Source: JAIYDQ01 sp034408855 (GTDB lineage Bacteria > Planctomycetota > Planctomycetia > Pirellulales > Pirellulaceae). From it: DNA of 64,000 nt. Shown here piece after piece: positions 8,251 through 17,057 of this stretch. The notes beneath the pieces are model-generated. The model searched no databases. It was not told the DNA's origin and saw only the letters and a list, made by a program, of their open reading frames with translations. A program made the translations under genes and the position numbers. The stretch lies in assembly GCA_034408855.1 (NCBI GenBank), contig JAWXCK010000294.1:49197-113196 (forward strand). The letters run 5' to 3'. The stretch's first letter is position 1; each line of letters begins with the position of its first letter.

Positions 8251-9522
8251 GTGAGTACCGATGCCACACTACCGAACTTCTTTCGCGTTCGTCAAAAATT
8301 CTCACGACCTTGTGTCGCCAGTATCGACGCAGCAGTCCAAAGAGCTGTCGAGCACGCCGGTCTAAGCCGCACAATCAAAACGGGACAAAGCGTTGCGATC
8401 ACCGTTGGCTCTCGAGGTATCGCCAACATCGCGGCGATTACCAAGCAGCTTGTCAGTCAAGTCAAAGCTTTGGGGGGCCGACCCTTTATTGTTCCGGCGA
8501 TGGGGTCGCATGGCGGTGGTACTGCCCAAGGGCAACTTCGTGTGCTAGAAAATTACGGAGTGACATCGGACTCGATGGGTTGCGAGATTCGATCGAGTAT
8601 GGATACCGCCGTTGTATGCCAAGCCAAGGAAGGGTTTCCTGTTCATTTCGATACGCATGCCTTTGCTGCCGACCAGGTCATTGTCGTCAATCGCATCAAA
8701 CCGCACACGCGATTCTTTGGTTCCGTCGAAAGCGGGCTAATGAAGATGATGTTAATCGGTCTGGGAAAACATGCCGGCGCGATCGTCTATCATCGAGTCA
8801 TTCAGAACTACACGTTCGATCAGATCGTCCGAAGTGTTGCTAGAGAAGTGATCGCACGTTGCCATATCGCCGGCGGGATTGCGATACTCGAAAATGGTTA
8901 TGAAGAGACGGCAGATATTGTCGGATTGCCTCCCGAAAGGATCGAAACGGAGGAACCGAATCTATTGAATCGAGTTCGCGACTTGCTGCCAAGGCTTCCG
9001 TTCGATTCCGCCGAACTCCTTATTCTCGATGCCATCGGGAAAAACTTTAGCGGTTCGGGAATGGACACCAATATCGTTGGCCGCAAGCACAACAATCGGA
9101 GCGCGATCGGCGACGAACGACCGGAGATCGAGCATATCTACGTTCGCTCGTTGAGCGAAGAAACCGAGGGAAACGCGGCTGGAATTGGCATAGCGGAATT
9201 ATGTCACCGTCGCGTTATTGAGCAGATGGACCCGGTTAAGACGCGAATCAATTGTATAACCGCTGGCCACATTGCGGCGGCCATGGTTCCAGTTGACTTT
9301 CCAAACGATCGAACGGCCATCGAGACCGCGATGGGGCTCAGCGGATGGGGGCGGAACGAAGACTATCCCGCCATGTGGATCCCCAATACGCTTCATGTTG
9401 AAGAAGTCGAATGCAGCCAGGTGCTTCTGCAGAAGGCAAAAGATCATGCGACTCTCGAAATCATCGCAGAGCCTCGACCGTTGCAGTTTGATAGCGACAG
9501 CAATTTAGTCGATATGTTCTAA
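8251..9522 (+). CDS. LarA-type (lactate racemase N-domain, DUF2088) protein
   Basis: About 423 residues from the GTG at 8251. The body shows the N-terminal domain of the LarA/DUF2088 family: GSRGIANIAAI, PAMGSHGGGTAQGQ, and a histidine motif in NRIKPHTRFFG. In true LarA the domain holds the nickel-pincer cofactor for lactate racemisation, but many relatives act on other 2-hydroxy acids or are uncharacterised. The frame is open back to 8131, which would overlap the CCA gene by 13 bp; the sequence before LPNFFRVRQ looks unconserved, so a later start is preferred. Start uncertain; substrate unknown. Confidence 0.75.
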   Translation: MSTDATLPNFFRVRQKFSRPCVASIDAAVQRAVEHAGLSRTIKTGQSVAITVGSRGIANIAAITKQLVSQVKALGGRPFIVPAMGSHGGGTAQGQLRVLENYGVTSDSMGCEIRSSMDTAVVCQAKEGFPVHFDTHAFAADQVIVVNRIKPHTRFFGSVESGLMKMMLIGLGKHAGAIVYHRVIQNYTFDQIVRSVAREVIARCHIAGGIAILENGYEETADIVGLPPERIETEEPNLLNRVRDLLPRLPFDSAELLILDAIGKNFSGSGMDTNIVGRKHNNRSAIGDERPEIEHIYVRSLSEETEGNAAGIGIAELCHRRVIEQMDPVKTRINCITAGHIAAAMVPVDFPNDRTAIETAMGLSGWGRNEDYPAMWIPNTLHVEEVECSQVLLQKAKDHATLEIIAEPRPLQFDSDSNLVDMF

Positions 9523-9606
9523 CACCGTAGCGAGAACAACCACAAAACCGCATGCAACTGGCGTGACGGTTCATCGAGACATTCAAAGAAATGCTAGGAA
9601 TTGCCT

Positions 9607-10827
9607 ATGTCGCTAGACTGGCTCAATGATTTACTCCAAGAACGTCGAAACAATGGCTTGTCGCGCTCGACGCTGGTCGCCAAGCACCTCGATGCCACGA
9701 CGATTGAAATCGATGGACAGAGACTCGTCAACTTTGGTGCCAATGACTACATGGGTTTAGCATGCCATCCCGATTTATTAGCTGCCGCGTTTTCGGAACC
9801 CGCGTTTTCGGAACCGGGGGCTAGCACTATCGGCTCACCATCAGAGAATTCCATCACGCCAGCCATGCGATGGGGAAGCGGAGCTAGTCCGCTGGTTTCC
9901 GGTTACGGACCCGATCATGCCGCCCTCGAAGCGGAGCTTGCCAAATTTGAAACGACAGAAGCTGCGATCATCTTCTCCTCCGGATTCGCAGCGAACGTCG
10001 GAACGGTTGCCGCTTTGGCGAGTGGCCGCGATATTATTTTTAGCGATGCCTTGAACCATGCGAGCTTGATCGACGGCTGCCGACTCTCTCGAGCCAAAAT
10101 TTGTGTTTATCCCCATGCCGACATCGACCTGCTTCGAGTCTTGATTCGCCAGCATCGCGGGACGGCCGAGCGAGCTTTTATTGTCACCGATTCGCTCTTT
10201 AGTATGGATGGCGACATTGCACCGCTGCAGGCTATTGTCGAACTTGCCGAAGAATTCGAGATGGTTACGATCGTCGACGAAGCCCACGCGACAGGCATCT
10301 ACGGCGACAATGGACTAGGCGTGTGCGAGAGTCTCGATCTTTTAACGCGAGTGCCCGTGCGGATCGGAACCTTGAGTAAAGCTCTTGGTGGCTTGGGAGG
10401 TTTCGTCGTCGGTTCGCACGTTCTCATCGAGTACCTTCGCAATTTTGCTCGTCCATATATCTACAGCACGGCCATGCCGTCAGGCATGGCTCGTGCGTCT
10501 CGAGCGGCACTCAAGCTCGTTCATTCGATGACCGAGCAGCGGCGGCTATTAAAACAAAAGAGCCTCACATTGCGAGAAGGCATTCATCAGCTCGGATTTG
10601 AAGTTGGTTCTGGAGACAGCCCGATCATTCCGATCTATCTCGGCGATGCGAAGGAAGTCGTTCGATATTCGCAAGAACTGCGTCGACATGGGCACTTTGT
10701 CCCGGCGATCCGACCTCCGACCGTGCCTCTCGATCGCTCGCTATTGCGGATAAGTCTTTCAGTGAAGCACACCGACGACCAGCTTCGGGCTTTGTTAAAA
10801 AGCATCGGTACGCTTCTTGAGAAATAG
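9607..10827 (+). CDS. bioF: 8-amino-7-oxononanoate synthase (biotin synthesis)
   Basis: PLP-dependent alpha-oxoamine synthase. BioF condenses pimeloyl thioester with alanine to give 8-amino-7-oxononanoate. Visible features: VNFGANDYMGLACHPDLL near the N-terminus, DEAHATGIYG for the PLP-ring aspartate, and the Schiff-base lysine in GTLSKALGG (about K258). The ATG at 9607 has AGGA eight bases upstream; a TTG at 9601 is the alternative. A 15-bp tandem duplication encodes AFSEPAFSEP in a region that also looks longer than usual. Related family members (2-amino-3-ketobutyrate ligase, sphingolipid-type synthase) cannot be fully excluded. Confidence 0.85.
   Translation: MSLDWLNDLLQERRNNGLSRSTLVAKHLDATTIEIDGQRLVNFGANDYMGLACHPDLLAAAFSEPAFSEPGASTIGSPSENSITPAMRWGSGASPLVSGYGPDHAALEAELAKFETTEAAIIFSSGFAANVGTVAALASGRDIIFSDALNHASLIDGCRLSRAKICVYPHADIDLLRVLIRQHRGTAERAFIVTDSLFSMDGDIAPLQAIVELAEEFEMVTIVDEAHATGIYGDNGLGVCESLDLLTRVPVRIGTLSKALGGLGGFVVGSHVLIEYLRNFARPYIYSTAMPSGMARASRAALKLVHSMTEQRRLLKQKSLTLREGIHQLGFEVGSGDSPIIPIYLGDAKEVVRYSQELRRHGHFVPAIRPPTVPLDRSLLRISLSVKHTDDQLRALLKSIGTLLEK
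9787..9816. repeat. 15-bp tandem duplication in bioF
   Basis: Two adjacent copies of GCGTTTTCGGAACCC, differing only in the last base, encode AFSEP twice. The duplication is in frame and lies in a surface-like insertion before the GSGASPLVSGYGPDH motif. Confidence 0.85.
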
Positions 10828-10922
10828 GTTTTGCGGGCCTATTGCCCTCAAGTTCTTTCGGCGGCAGCTCTGGCGTCGAAAATCTGATTTTTCCCGGTTG
10901 GAAAAAACGGGTCAATTTCGTA

Positions 10923-10978
10923 TTGATTTGCTATGTGGCATAGAGAATAATGCCATGTGGCACAAACCGCAGTGGAGG
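10923..10978 (+). promoter_or_regulatory. Promoter/operator and ribosome binding site of the RES-Xre operon
   Basis: TTGATT (10923-10928) and AATAAT (10946-10951) are 17 bp apart. Over the -10 lie two direct copies of ATGTGGCA (10933-10940 and 10955-10962) exactly 22 bp apart, about two helical turns. An inverted pair TGGCAT (10936-10941) / ATGCCA (10950-10955) overlaps them. GGAGG at 10974-10978 precedes the ATG at 10984. This fits autoregulation by the DNA-binding antitoxin, but the assignment is inference. Confidence 0.6.
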
Positions 10979-10983
10979 ACCCT

Positions 10984-11418
10984 ATGGAATATCTTAAAGA
11001 ATTGACGAAGTTTATGGGTGGCTCGTCGGTCGTTGGCTCGCCGTGTTCTGATTTTGAGTTTATTGAAATCATCCGGCTTGGTTTGCCTTCGAAAGTCATC
11101 CAGTGTGTCGTCAAATCGTCCTCTGTCAGTGAAGATGTGATTTGCAAATCGCTTCGTATTTCAAAACGCACTGCTGCGCGACGAAAGGCGAATGCATCGA
11201 CGCTTAAGCCTTCTGAATCGGAGCTAATCTACCGTTTCAGTAAAGTCATAGTGACGGCAACGGACATTCTCGGCAATAGAGTCAAGGCGCGCGAGTGGCT
11301 GATGACCGGGAATCATGCGATGAATGGCGCGCGCCCGATCGACCTTCTAGATACAGGGATTGGGTTTGAAGATGTTATGAATCTACTACATCGAATCGAA
11401 TTTGGCGTATACAGCTAA
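10984..11418 (+). CDS. Xre/MbcA/ParS-type antitoxin (DUF2384)
   Basis: Antitoxin of a RES-Xre type II toxin-antitoxin module, about 144 residues from the ATG at 10984, which has a GGAGG five bases upstream. The N-terminal helical part with SEDVICKSLRISKRTAARRK forms the Xre-like region; the C-terminal part with AREWLMTGNHAMNGARPIDLLDT is the DUF2384 toxin-binding domain. It would neutralise the RES toxin encoded 2 bp downstream and repress the operon. The reading frame is open back to 10957, but that adds an unlikely tail without a ribosome binding site. Confidence 0.93.
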   Translation: MEYLKELTKFMGGSSVVGSPCSDFEFIEIIRLGLPSKVIQCVVKSSSVSEDVICKSLRISKRTAARRKANASTLKPSESELIYRFSKVIVTATDILGNRVKAREWLMTGNHAMNGARPIDLLDTGIGFEDVMNLLHRIEFGVYS

Positions 11419-11420
11419 TC

Positions 11421-11885
11421 ATGGATGTTTGGCGTCTATGCCGTTCGAAGTATGAAACCACTGCCTTTAGTGGATACGGCGCAGAGAGAACAGGCGGGCG
11501 ATGGAACTACAAAGGACATCCGATGGTATACGCGTCGGAAAATCTTTCGCTTGGCGCACTTGAATTGTTTGTCCATGTTGCGCCGGGCAATATCCCTGCG
11601 GATTTGATATCTATTCGAGGAAAACTCCCTGATTTGATTTCGACAAGTGAAATCGTTGAAATTCAACTTCCGAAAAACTGGCGTGAATATCCGGCACCGG
11701 TTGAGTTGCAGTCTATTGGAACGGATTGGCTTCGAGGACGAACGTCACTCGTTCTTATCGTTCCTTCCGCGATCAATTCGTTGGAAAAGAACCTACTTCT
11801 GAATCCACAGCATCCTCAATTCAAAAGACTCAAAGTAGAAATGGGGCAACCGTTTAGGTTTGACCCGAGAATGTTTCGCAAATAA
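11421..11885 (+). CDS. RES-domain toxin
   Basis: Toxin of a RES-Xre module, 154 residues, full length. The family name residues are present: Arg in the GGRWNYKG motif (about 29-36) and Glu/Ser in YASENLSLGALE (about 39-50). Characterised RES toxins such as MbcT and Res deplete cellular NAD+ using an ADP-ribosyltransferase-like fold. The gene starts 2 bp after the antitoxin stop, so translation is probably coupled. No disruption is visible, so the module is likely functional. Confidence 0.93.
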   Translation: MDVWRLCRSKYETTAFSGYGAERTGGRWNYKGHPMVYASENLSLGALELFVHVAPGNIPADLISIRGKLPDLISTSEIVEIQLPKNWREYPAPVELQSIGTDWLRGRTSLVLIVPSAINSLEKNLLLNPQHPQFKRLKVEMGQPFRFDPRMFRK

Positions 11886-11906
11886 GTCATAATGACATGC
11901 AGTCAA

Positions 11907-12968
11907 TTAGAGCTCCGTTGCCGGAATATGACCGATCATTTCGACGAGTCGTTCTTCGAAGGCCTCTTGGCCAATGCGGATGGTCATTGCAATTTCTAGC
12001 ATCCATAGCGGACGTTCGCCTAACACGCTGATGTCTATCTTCGCAAGATCCTTGCCGGTGCAGAGTACGCATTCGATATTAGGGTTCGACTTGACGGCGT
12101 CGCGTAAAAGCTGGACGTCCGAAGAGGTGAATGCGTGGTGATCTTGAAAGGCGTGGCTATCGACGATCACCGCTCCACATTTGCGGACTGTTTCAAGAAA
12201 GGCAGACGGATTACCTATCGCGGAAAAAACAAAGCACTTGCGATCTTCTAGCCATTCGATCGATTGTTCTTCGCCGGACGTATTCTTAAGTTTCGACGGG
12301 CGATGTTCCGTTTCTACCCAGACAATCTTGGGAGCGATGCGTTGAACTTGAGTTCGAATATCTGCTAGCCGCTGAGCGGCGACGATATCGCAGCGAGTGA
12401 GCATGACAATGTGAGCTCGTCGGAGTGAACGAATCCCTTCGCGAAGGAGGCCTCGCGGCAACAAAAAGCCATAGCCAAAGGGTTCCGACGCATCTAACAG
12501 AACCACATCTAGATTCCGCGCTAGCCGACGATGTTGGAACCCGTCATCCAAGAGCAGGATTTGCGTTGCAAGTTCCTCGCAGGCAATCGTTGCCGAAGCA
12601 CATCGATCGGGGTCTTGAAGATGTGGGACGTCGTCAAGCTTCCCTTCAAGCTCTCGAGCTTCATCATTTCGCCCATCGGCACCGGCTCCATAGCCTCGCG
12701 AGAGAATAGCGACGCGAATATCGCGGCGACGAAACCACTGGGCAAGCATCGCAACAGTCGGTGTCTTTCCTGTCCCGCCAACCGTCAGGTTACCGATTGA
12801 AATGACTGGAACCGGAGCTACGAAGGCTTTTTTCCAGCCTCGATCGTAAAGCCAATTGCGAGACTTTACGACCAGAGCATAGAGTTGACTGGCAAGAAAC
12901 AAAACCAATCGGATCGAGGACGGCCCTAATCCATTAGCTTTACCGCTGATAACGTCACGCCAATGCAC
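11907..12968 (-). CDS. lpxK: Tetraacyldisaccharide 4'-kinase
   Basis: LpxK phosphorylates the 4' position of the lipid A disaccharide precursor at the inner membrane, so its presence indicates lipopolysaccharide synthesis. The signature PVISIGNLTVGGTGKTPTV with its P-loop follows an N-terminal hydrophobic helix (RLVLFLASQLYALVV). Further conserved pieces are ILSRGYG and LLLDDGFQHRRLARNLDVVLLD. I chose the GTG at 12968, which overlaps the preceding gene by 14 bp and puts the P-loop at the usual distance; an ATG at 13001 is the other option. It is the last gene of a minus-strand unit after the isocitrate dehydrogenase. Confidence 0.92.
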   Translation of the reverse strand: MHWRDVISGKANGLGPSSIRLVLFLASQLYALVVKSRNWLYDRGWKKAFVAPVPVISIGNLTVGGTGKTPTVAMLAQWFRRRDIRVAILSRGYGAGADGRNDEARELEGKLDDVPHLQDPDRCASATIACEELATQILLLDDGFQHRRLARNLDVVLLDASEPFGYGFLLPRGLLREGIRSLRRAHIVMLTRCDIVAAQRLADIRTQVQRIAPKIVWVETEHRPSKLKNTSGEEQSIEWLEDRKCFVFSAIGNPSAFLETVRKCGAVIVDSHAFQDHHAFTSSDVQLLRDAVKSNPNIECVLCTGKDLAKIDISVLGERPLWMLEIAMTIRIGQEAFEERLVEMIGHIPATEL

Positions 12969-14052
12969 GACAAATCGCCTCAGCCATCTCCCGTGTTCCA
13001 ACCGCAGTCGGATCGTCGCGATTCGCTTTCAAGTCATAGGTAACGTGCTTGCCTTCGCGAATGACTTTGGCGACGGCCGCTTCCAATCGCTGGGATGCGT
13101 CGACTTCGCCAAGATGCTTCAGCATGAGAACTGCCGACAAGATCAAAGCCGTTGGGTTGACTTTGTTTTGTCCTTTGTACTTCGGAGCGCTACCATGTGT
13201 CGCTTCGAAGACAGCACCGTTCGGGCCGAGGTTGGCTCCTGGAGCGATCCCCAACCCGCCAATCAAACCGGCTCCAAGGTCGCTGATAATATCCCCATAA
13301 AGGTTCGGCAATACGAGAATGTCGTACAGTTCGGGTTTCTGCGTTAATTGCATACACATATTGTCGACGATACGATCTTCAAACTCAATGTCTGGAAATT
13401 GCTTGGCGACTTCGCGAGCGGTGTGAAGGTATAGTCCATCGCTATACTTCATGATGTTGGCTTTATGAACGGCGGTAACTTTGCGTCGATTGTTTTCGCG
13501 AGCGTATTCGAATGCACAGCGAACAATGCGTTCGGTCCCCGAAACGCTGATCGGTTTAATTGAGACGCCGGTCTCGGAAGCCTTCGTCTTGATTTTCTTG
13601 TCGCTCGGCAAGCCGTTTATAAAGTCGATCAATTGCGACGTTTCAGGCGTATTGGCTTCGAACTCGACGCCCGCATAGAGATCTTCGGTGTTTTCGCGAA
13701 CGATTACTAAGTCGAGTCCCGTTTCTGAAAAGAACGTTCGAACGCCAGGGTAAAGTTTGCAGGGGCGAATGCACGCAAAGAGCCCTAGCTCTTGTCGCAA
13801 ATATACGTTGATGCTTCGAAAGCCCGAGCCGACGGGGGTGGTAATCGGAGCTTTTAACGCACATCGAGTTCGCTTGACGCTGGCCAAAGTGCTCTCCGGA
13901 ATCGGAGTGCCCAACCGTTCCATGACATCGACACCCGCTTCCTGAACATCCCAGTTGATTTTTATTCCAGTTGCATCGACGCATTTCCGAGCTGCCATTG
14001 CAAGCTCTGGTCCGGTACCATCGCCGGTGATTAATGTAACGTCGTAGGCCAT
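12955..14052 (-). CDS. icd: NAD-type isocitrate dehydrogenase family protein
   Basis: Beta-decarboxylating dehydrogenase of 365 residues. It has the N-terminal LITGDGTGPEL, a substrate loop with SINVYLRQELGLFACIRPCK, RENTEDLYAGVE, and the metal-site region with KANIMKYSDGLY and NLYGDIISDLGAGLIGG. The SxNxxLR pattern with RENTEDLY favours isocitrate dehydrogenase of the NAD-dependent type over isopropylmalate dehydrogenase, which would make it a TCA-cycle enzyme. Its 3' end overlaps lpxK slightly, suggesting joint transcription. Cofactor choice is inferred only. Confidence 0.85.
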   Translation of the reverse strand: MAYDVTLITGDGTGPELAMAARKCVDATGIKINWDVQEAGVDVMERLGTPIPESTLASVKRTRCALKAPITTPVGSGFRSINVYLRQELGLFACIRPCKLYPGVRTFFSETGLDLVIVRENTEDLYAGVEFEANTPETSQLIDFINGLPSDKKIKTKASETGVSIKPISVSGTERIVRCAFEYARENNRRKVTAVHKANIMKYSDGLYLHTAREVAKQFPDIEFEDRIVDNMCMQLTQKPELYDILVLPNLYGDIISDLGAGLIGGLGIAPGANLGPNGAVFEATHGSAPKYKGQNKVNPTALILSAVLMLKHLGEVDASQRLEAAVAKVIREGKHVTYDLKANRDDPTAVGTREMAEAICRALA

Positions 14053-14210
14053 CGAAAAACGGTATCCTCTACTGCGGTGCTTGGACTATAGAAGTTGGTT
14101 GTCATCAAGGACAATTAAGGTCCATGAGTATCCTTGCAACCATGCAACCCGTCAACGCGGCTGCGCCCAAAGGCGGAACTACGAGCAAAATTCGCCGGGG
14201 GAACTTTGTT

Positions 14211-14723
14211 TTATCTGCCGAGAATATTTCGACAAGCTTGGCTGCCGTTGGAGACAATGGAGTAGATGCCATCCGATAGATATTTGCTCGTGCCCCAGTT
14301 TTCTCCCCAGCCAGGAAGAATCAGAAACAGTGCGACGAGGCTCAGCCAGCCAGCGATGCCCAAAACCGGATCTTTAGAAGTTAACGAAATACTGCCGGTG
14401 AGGGCTGACTTCTTCTTTCGATTTCGCGATTTAGCAGCATCGTTATCGATTCGCTCCAATTGAAGTAAGAACTTCCCGTCCGTTTGGACTTCGTGACTCT
14501 TACAGTTCACAGCGTATTGATTTCCCTGAAAACTCAAGCTGCCACACTTTCCAAGCCATCGTTTACTGGAAATGGATGACGGGACTTCGATCGTGTATCC
14601 CGACCAGGAAAATTGTTTTACCGTCACAGGCGACTGAACGTTGCCAATGCGAAGGCTTCCATGTGACTGGTCAGCTTGTAGGTCGAACGAATAGGCTTTG
14701 GCGCGATCTTGAGTTTCATTCAT
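14211..14723 (-). CDS. Hypothetical protein with one membrane segment
   Basis: A 170-residue protein I do not recognise. The first about 75 residues form a beta-rich domain (SLRIGNVQSPVTVKQFSWSG...), somewhat like a PilZ-type or small barrel domain. A Lys/Arg-rich linker (KSRNRKKKSAL) follows, then a hydrophobic segment at about 123-138 (GIAGWLSLVALFLILPGW). It is 157 bp upstream of the isocitrate dehydrogenase in the same direction. Coding is supported by a long open frame without better overlap. Confidence 0.5.
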   Translation of the reverse strand: MNETQDRAKAYSFDLQADQSHGSLRIGNVQSPVTVKQFSWSGYTIEVPSSISSKRWLGKCGSLSFQGNQYAVNCKSHEVQTDGKFLLQLERIDNDAAKSRNRKKKSALTGSISLTSKDPVLGIAGWLSLVALFLILPGWGENWGTSKYLSDGIYSIVSNGSQACRNILGR

Positions 14724-15010
14724 TACAACTTTTCTCCATCACAACTCTGCTATCGAGGAAGACAGTGAGTCGTAAACTTGAGAAGAAAAGTAAATCAAAA
14801 TCTCTTTTTAGCGTTCAACTGCGCTGTTCGTAGCGATTATTTCGATGGAACAAAATCGACCGGTTAGGAGTACGTTTTGCTATGTTTCGAGAGTTCTGGA
14901 GATACCAGTTCTCGCGGTCGATCGTGTAGTAGCGGTTGTCATCATCAACGGACGAGATCGAGTCTCGATCGGCAGGATTAGCCAGCATTTTATCTGACGA
15001 AGGAATCGAT
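14724..15010. other. Divergent intergenic region
   Basis: 287 bp between a minus-strand hypothetical gene and the plus-strand cytochrome gene. It should hold both promoters. I see an AT-rich stretch around 14785-14815 but no convincing promoter pair, RNA gene or terminator. An in-frame extension of the cytochrome gene back to 14936 exists but carries no signal peptide features. Confidence 0.5.
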
Positions 15011-17032
15011 ATGCTCGCAAGAATACTTTGCAAAGCAGCATTGAGTATCTGCGTTGTCGTAGCCGTCTCGCATTCCGCACTGCCTCAGGTTCCAGGCATT
15101 TGTAGTCCGCCAGTCGATGACGCATCTCGTGCGATCTATTCGACGGCTGAGAAAGCTAGCGATCGTGAGTTGCAAGCTTATCTCGTGAATCAAGGGAACA
15201 AAGGCCCGATGAAAGCACCGCATTCCCTTCCTGTTTCTCACCAAGGCCCATCCAAATACTATCTCGCCTCGAACGAAGACCCGTTGAGTTCCATGGGACC
15301 GAATGAAGCTGCAGAACGACAGAGACAAGAACGCAATCTGACAGAACAGGGCGAAAGCTATATGCAGCAGAAAGGCGTGGATCCGCACGCCGAAGTATTT
15401 GCCAACTCGATGTACCCTTCGGCAATTCAATGCGCCACGTGCCATCAAAAAATCTATGACGAATGGCGAGTATCCAGTCACGCTTATGCTGCCGTTTCCC
15501 CGATGTTCCAACGCTTCGAGCAAACGATCAACGACTTGACACGCGGCACAGTCGGTACGTTTTGCGTGCGATGCCATGCTCCGATCGCGACACAACTATG
15601 TTATCCACGGGAAGCGTCACTTTTGGATGGTCCGCATGTACTGCGAGAAGGGATAACGTGTGTTGCCTGCCATCGCGTCGTCGAACGCTACGGTCGCGTT
15701 AACGGTGAGCGACGCATCGAACCCGGTTCGCTTGTCGATCCGATCGTGGGCAATCTGGGTGGCGACGGAGTTCGAGCTGTCGTTGCCGACGCTGAAAAAT
15801 GGAAAGTAACGATCGATCCTCATGATACGCGACCTCGACAAGCCATGCATCGCGATGCGATTCGATTCGAACAACTAGGTGACAGTTCCTTTTGTGCGGG
15901 CTGTCATCAAGTCGTTGTGCAGCCTGGAATCGCACTCGAAATCGTCTACCAGCAATATCGGTCTGGTCCCGCACACAAGAAAGGGATCTCATGCCAGGAT
16001 TGTCATATGGGGCAAGTGCCGGGTATGCCGCTTGGCTATCCGACCGGCGCATGTGCTGAACTATCAGGTAAATCGATTCGCACCGATCGGAAGCACTCGA
16101 ACCATACATTCTATGGCCCCGGTTATTCGATCGCTCATCCTGGGATTTTTCCACATAATGAAAAATCGCTTCGCTGGACCGCCAAGCAGTGGCTTGAATT
16201 CGATTGGCGCGCGGGATGGGGGACTGAAGAATTCGAGTCGGCAGTTGCGAGATCCCCCAATGACGCTCGCTTTCCAGAAACGTGGAAGAATTCGCAAGAA
16301 CGACGAGATGCGAGAAAAGTAGTCGACTCCAATCGGCAGTTGATCGCGACGAAAAGACAATCGTCGCAACAGGTCCTTGAAAACGGTTCTCGAATCGAAG
16401 GCCCAGTTTTCAAAAATCAACCACGATTTGGCCAGGATCTCGTATTTCATTTCTTGGTTTGCAATACCAGCGAAGGCCATAACATGCCCAGCGGTTCGCT
16501 CGGTGCCCAGCCGCAATTGTGGCTGAACGTCGTGTTGATCGGACCCGATGGGCAGCGTGTCTGGGAGTCGGGCGACCTCGATAGTCTTGGTGACCTACGC
16601 GATCTCCACTCGGCCGACGTTCGCGCTAAGAGACTGCCTGCTGACAATCAATTGTTCAACTTGCAAACTAAGTTTTTGATAACCAACGTCAAAGGGACAG
16701 AACGCGAGATGTACTTGCCGTTCAATGTCGATATCGACCCCTTGCCGTATCTGCGACCAGGTGTCGTGCCGTACACCGTGTTGAATCACCCACCGTTTGT
16801 TCGGATGGAATCGCATAGTATTCCACCTGCCGATGGCTGGGAAGCAAAGTACCGCGTGCCGGCAAACTGCCTTCAGTTGCCTGGTCGCTATCGGCTAAGC
16901 GTGCGAATGCGTTCGCGAGTCGAACCGGCATACCTTATGAGATTCGTCGGTGGAACGCCGGACATGATTCGAGGAATGAACGAAGGAATATTCGACGTTC
17001 ATCCTTATTCGACAGAATTCGTCGTTCGATAA
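15011..17032 (+). CDS. Secreted pentahaem cytochrome c
   Basis: Predicted periplasmic or outer-membrane-associated multihaem cytochrome. The ATG at 15011 gives a clean signal peptide (MLARILCKAALSICVVVAVS), so I prefer it to the upstream ATG at 14936. Five CxxCH haem-attachment motifs follow within about 200 residues: CATCH (from about residue 141), CVRCH, CVACH, CAGCH and CQDCH, a cytochrome c554-like arrangement. The C-terminal half lacks haem motifs and looks beta-rich. A gene for an outer-membrane barrel starts 25 bp downstream, so the two may form an electron-transfer unit. The electron donor and acceptor are unknown. Confidence 0.9.
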   Translation: MLARILCKAALSICVVVAVSHSALPQVPGICSPPVDDASRAIYSTAEKASDRELQAYLVNQGNKGPMKAPHSLPVSHQGPSKYYLASNEDPLSSMGPNEAAERQRQERNLTEQGESYMQQKGVDPHAEVFANSMYPSAIQCATCHQKIYDEWRVSSHAYAAVSPMFQRFEQTINDLTRGTVGTFCVRCHAPIATQLCYPREASLLDGPHVLREGITCVACHRVVERYGRVNGERRIEPGSLVDPIVGNLGGDGVRAVVADAEKWKVTIDPHDTRPRQAMHRDAIRFEQLGDSSFCAGCHQVVVQPGIALEIVYQQYRSGPAHKKGISCQDCHMGQVPGMPLGYPTGACAELSGKSIRTDRKHSNHTFYGPGYSIAHPGIFPHNEKSLRWTAKQWLEFDWRAGWGTEEFESAVARSPNDARFPETWKNSQERRDARKVVDSNRQLIATKRQSSQQVLENGSRIEGPVFKNQPRFGQDLVFHFLVCNTSEGHNMPSGSLGAQPQLWLNVVLIGPDGQRVWESGDLDSLGDLRDLHSADVRAKRLPADNQLFNLQTKFLITNVKGTEREMYLPFNVDIDPLPYLRPGVVPYTVLNHPPFVRMESHSIPPADGWEAKYRVPANCLQLPGRYRLSVRMRSRVEPAYLMRFVGGTPDMIRGMNEGIFDVHPYSTEFVVR

Positions 17033-17057
17033 TCGCAACCTGTTTCCAATTAGCCGC

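Noticed and set aside
14936..15010. Longer start for the cytochrome gene
   Set aside because: The added 25 residues are charged and precede the real signal peptide.
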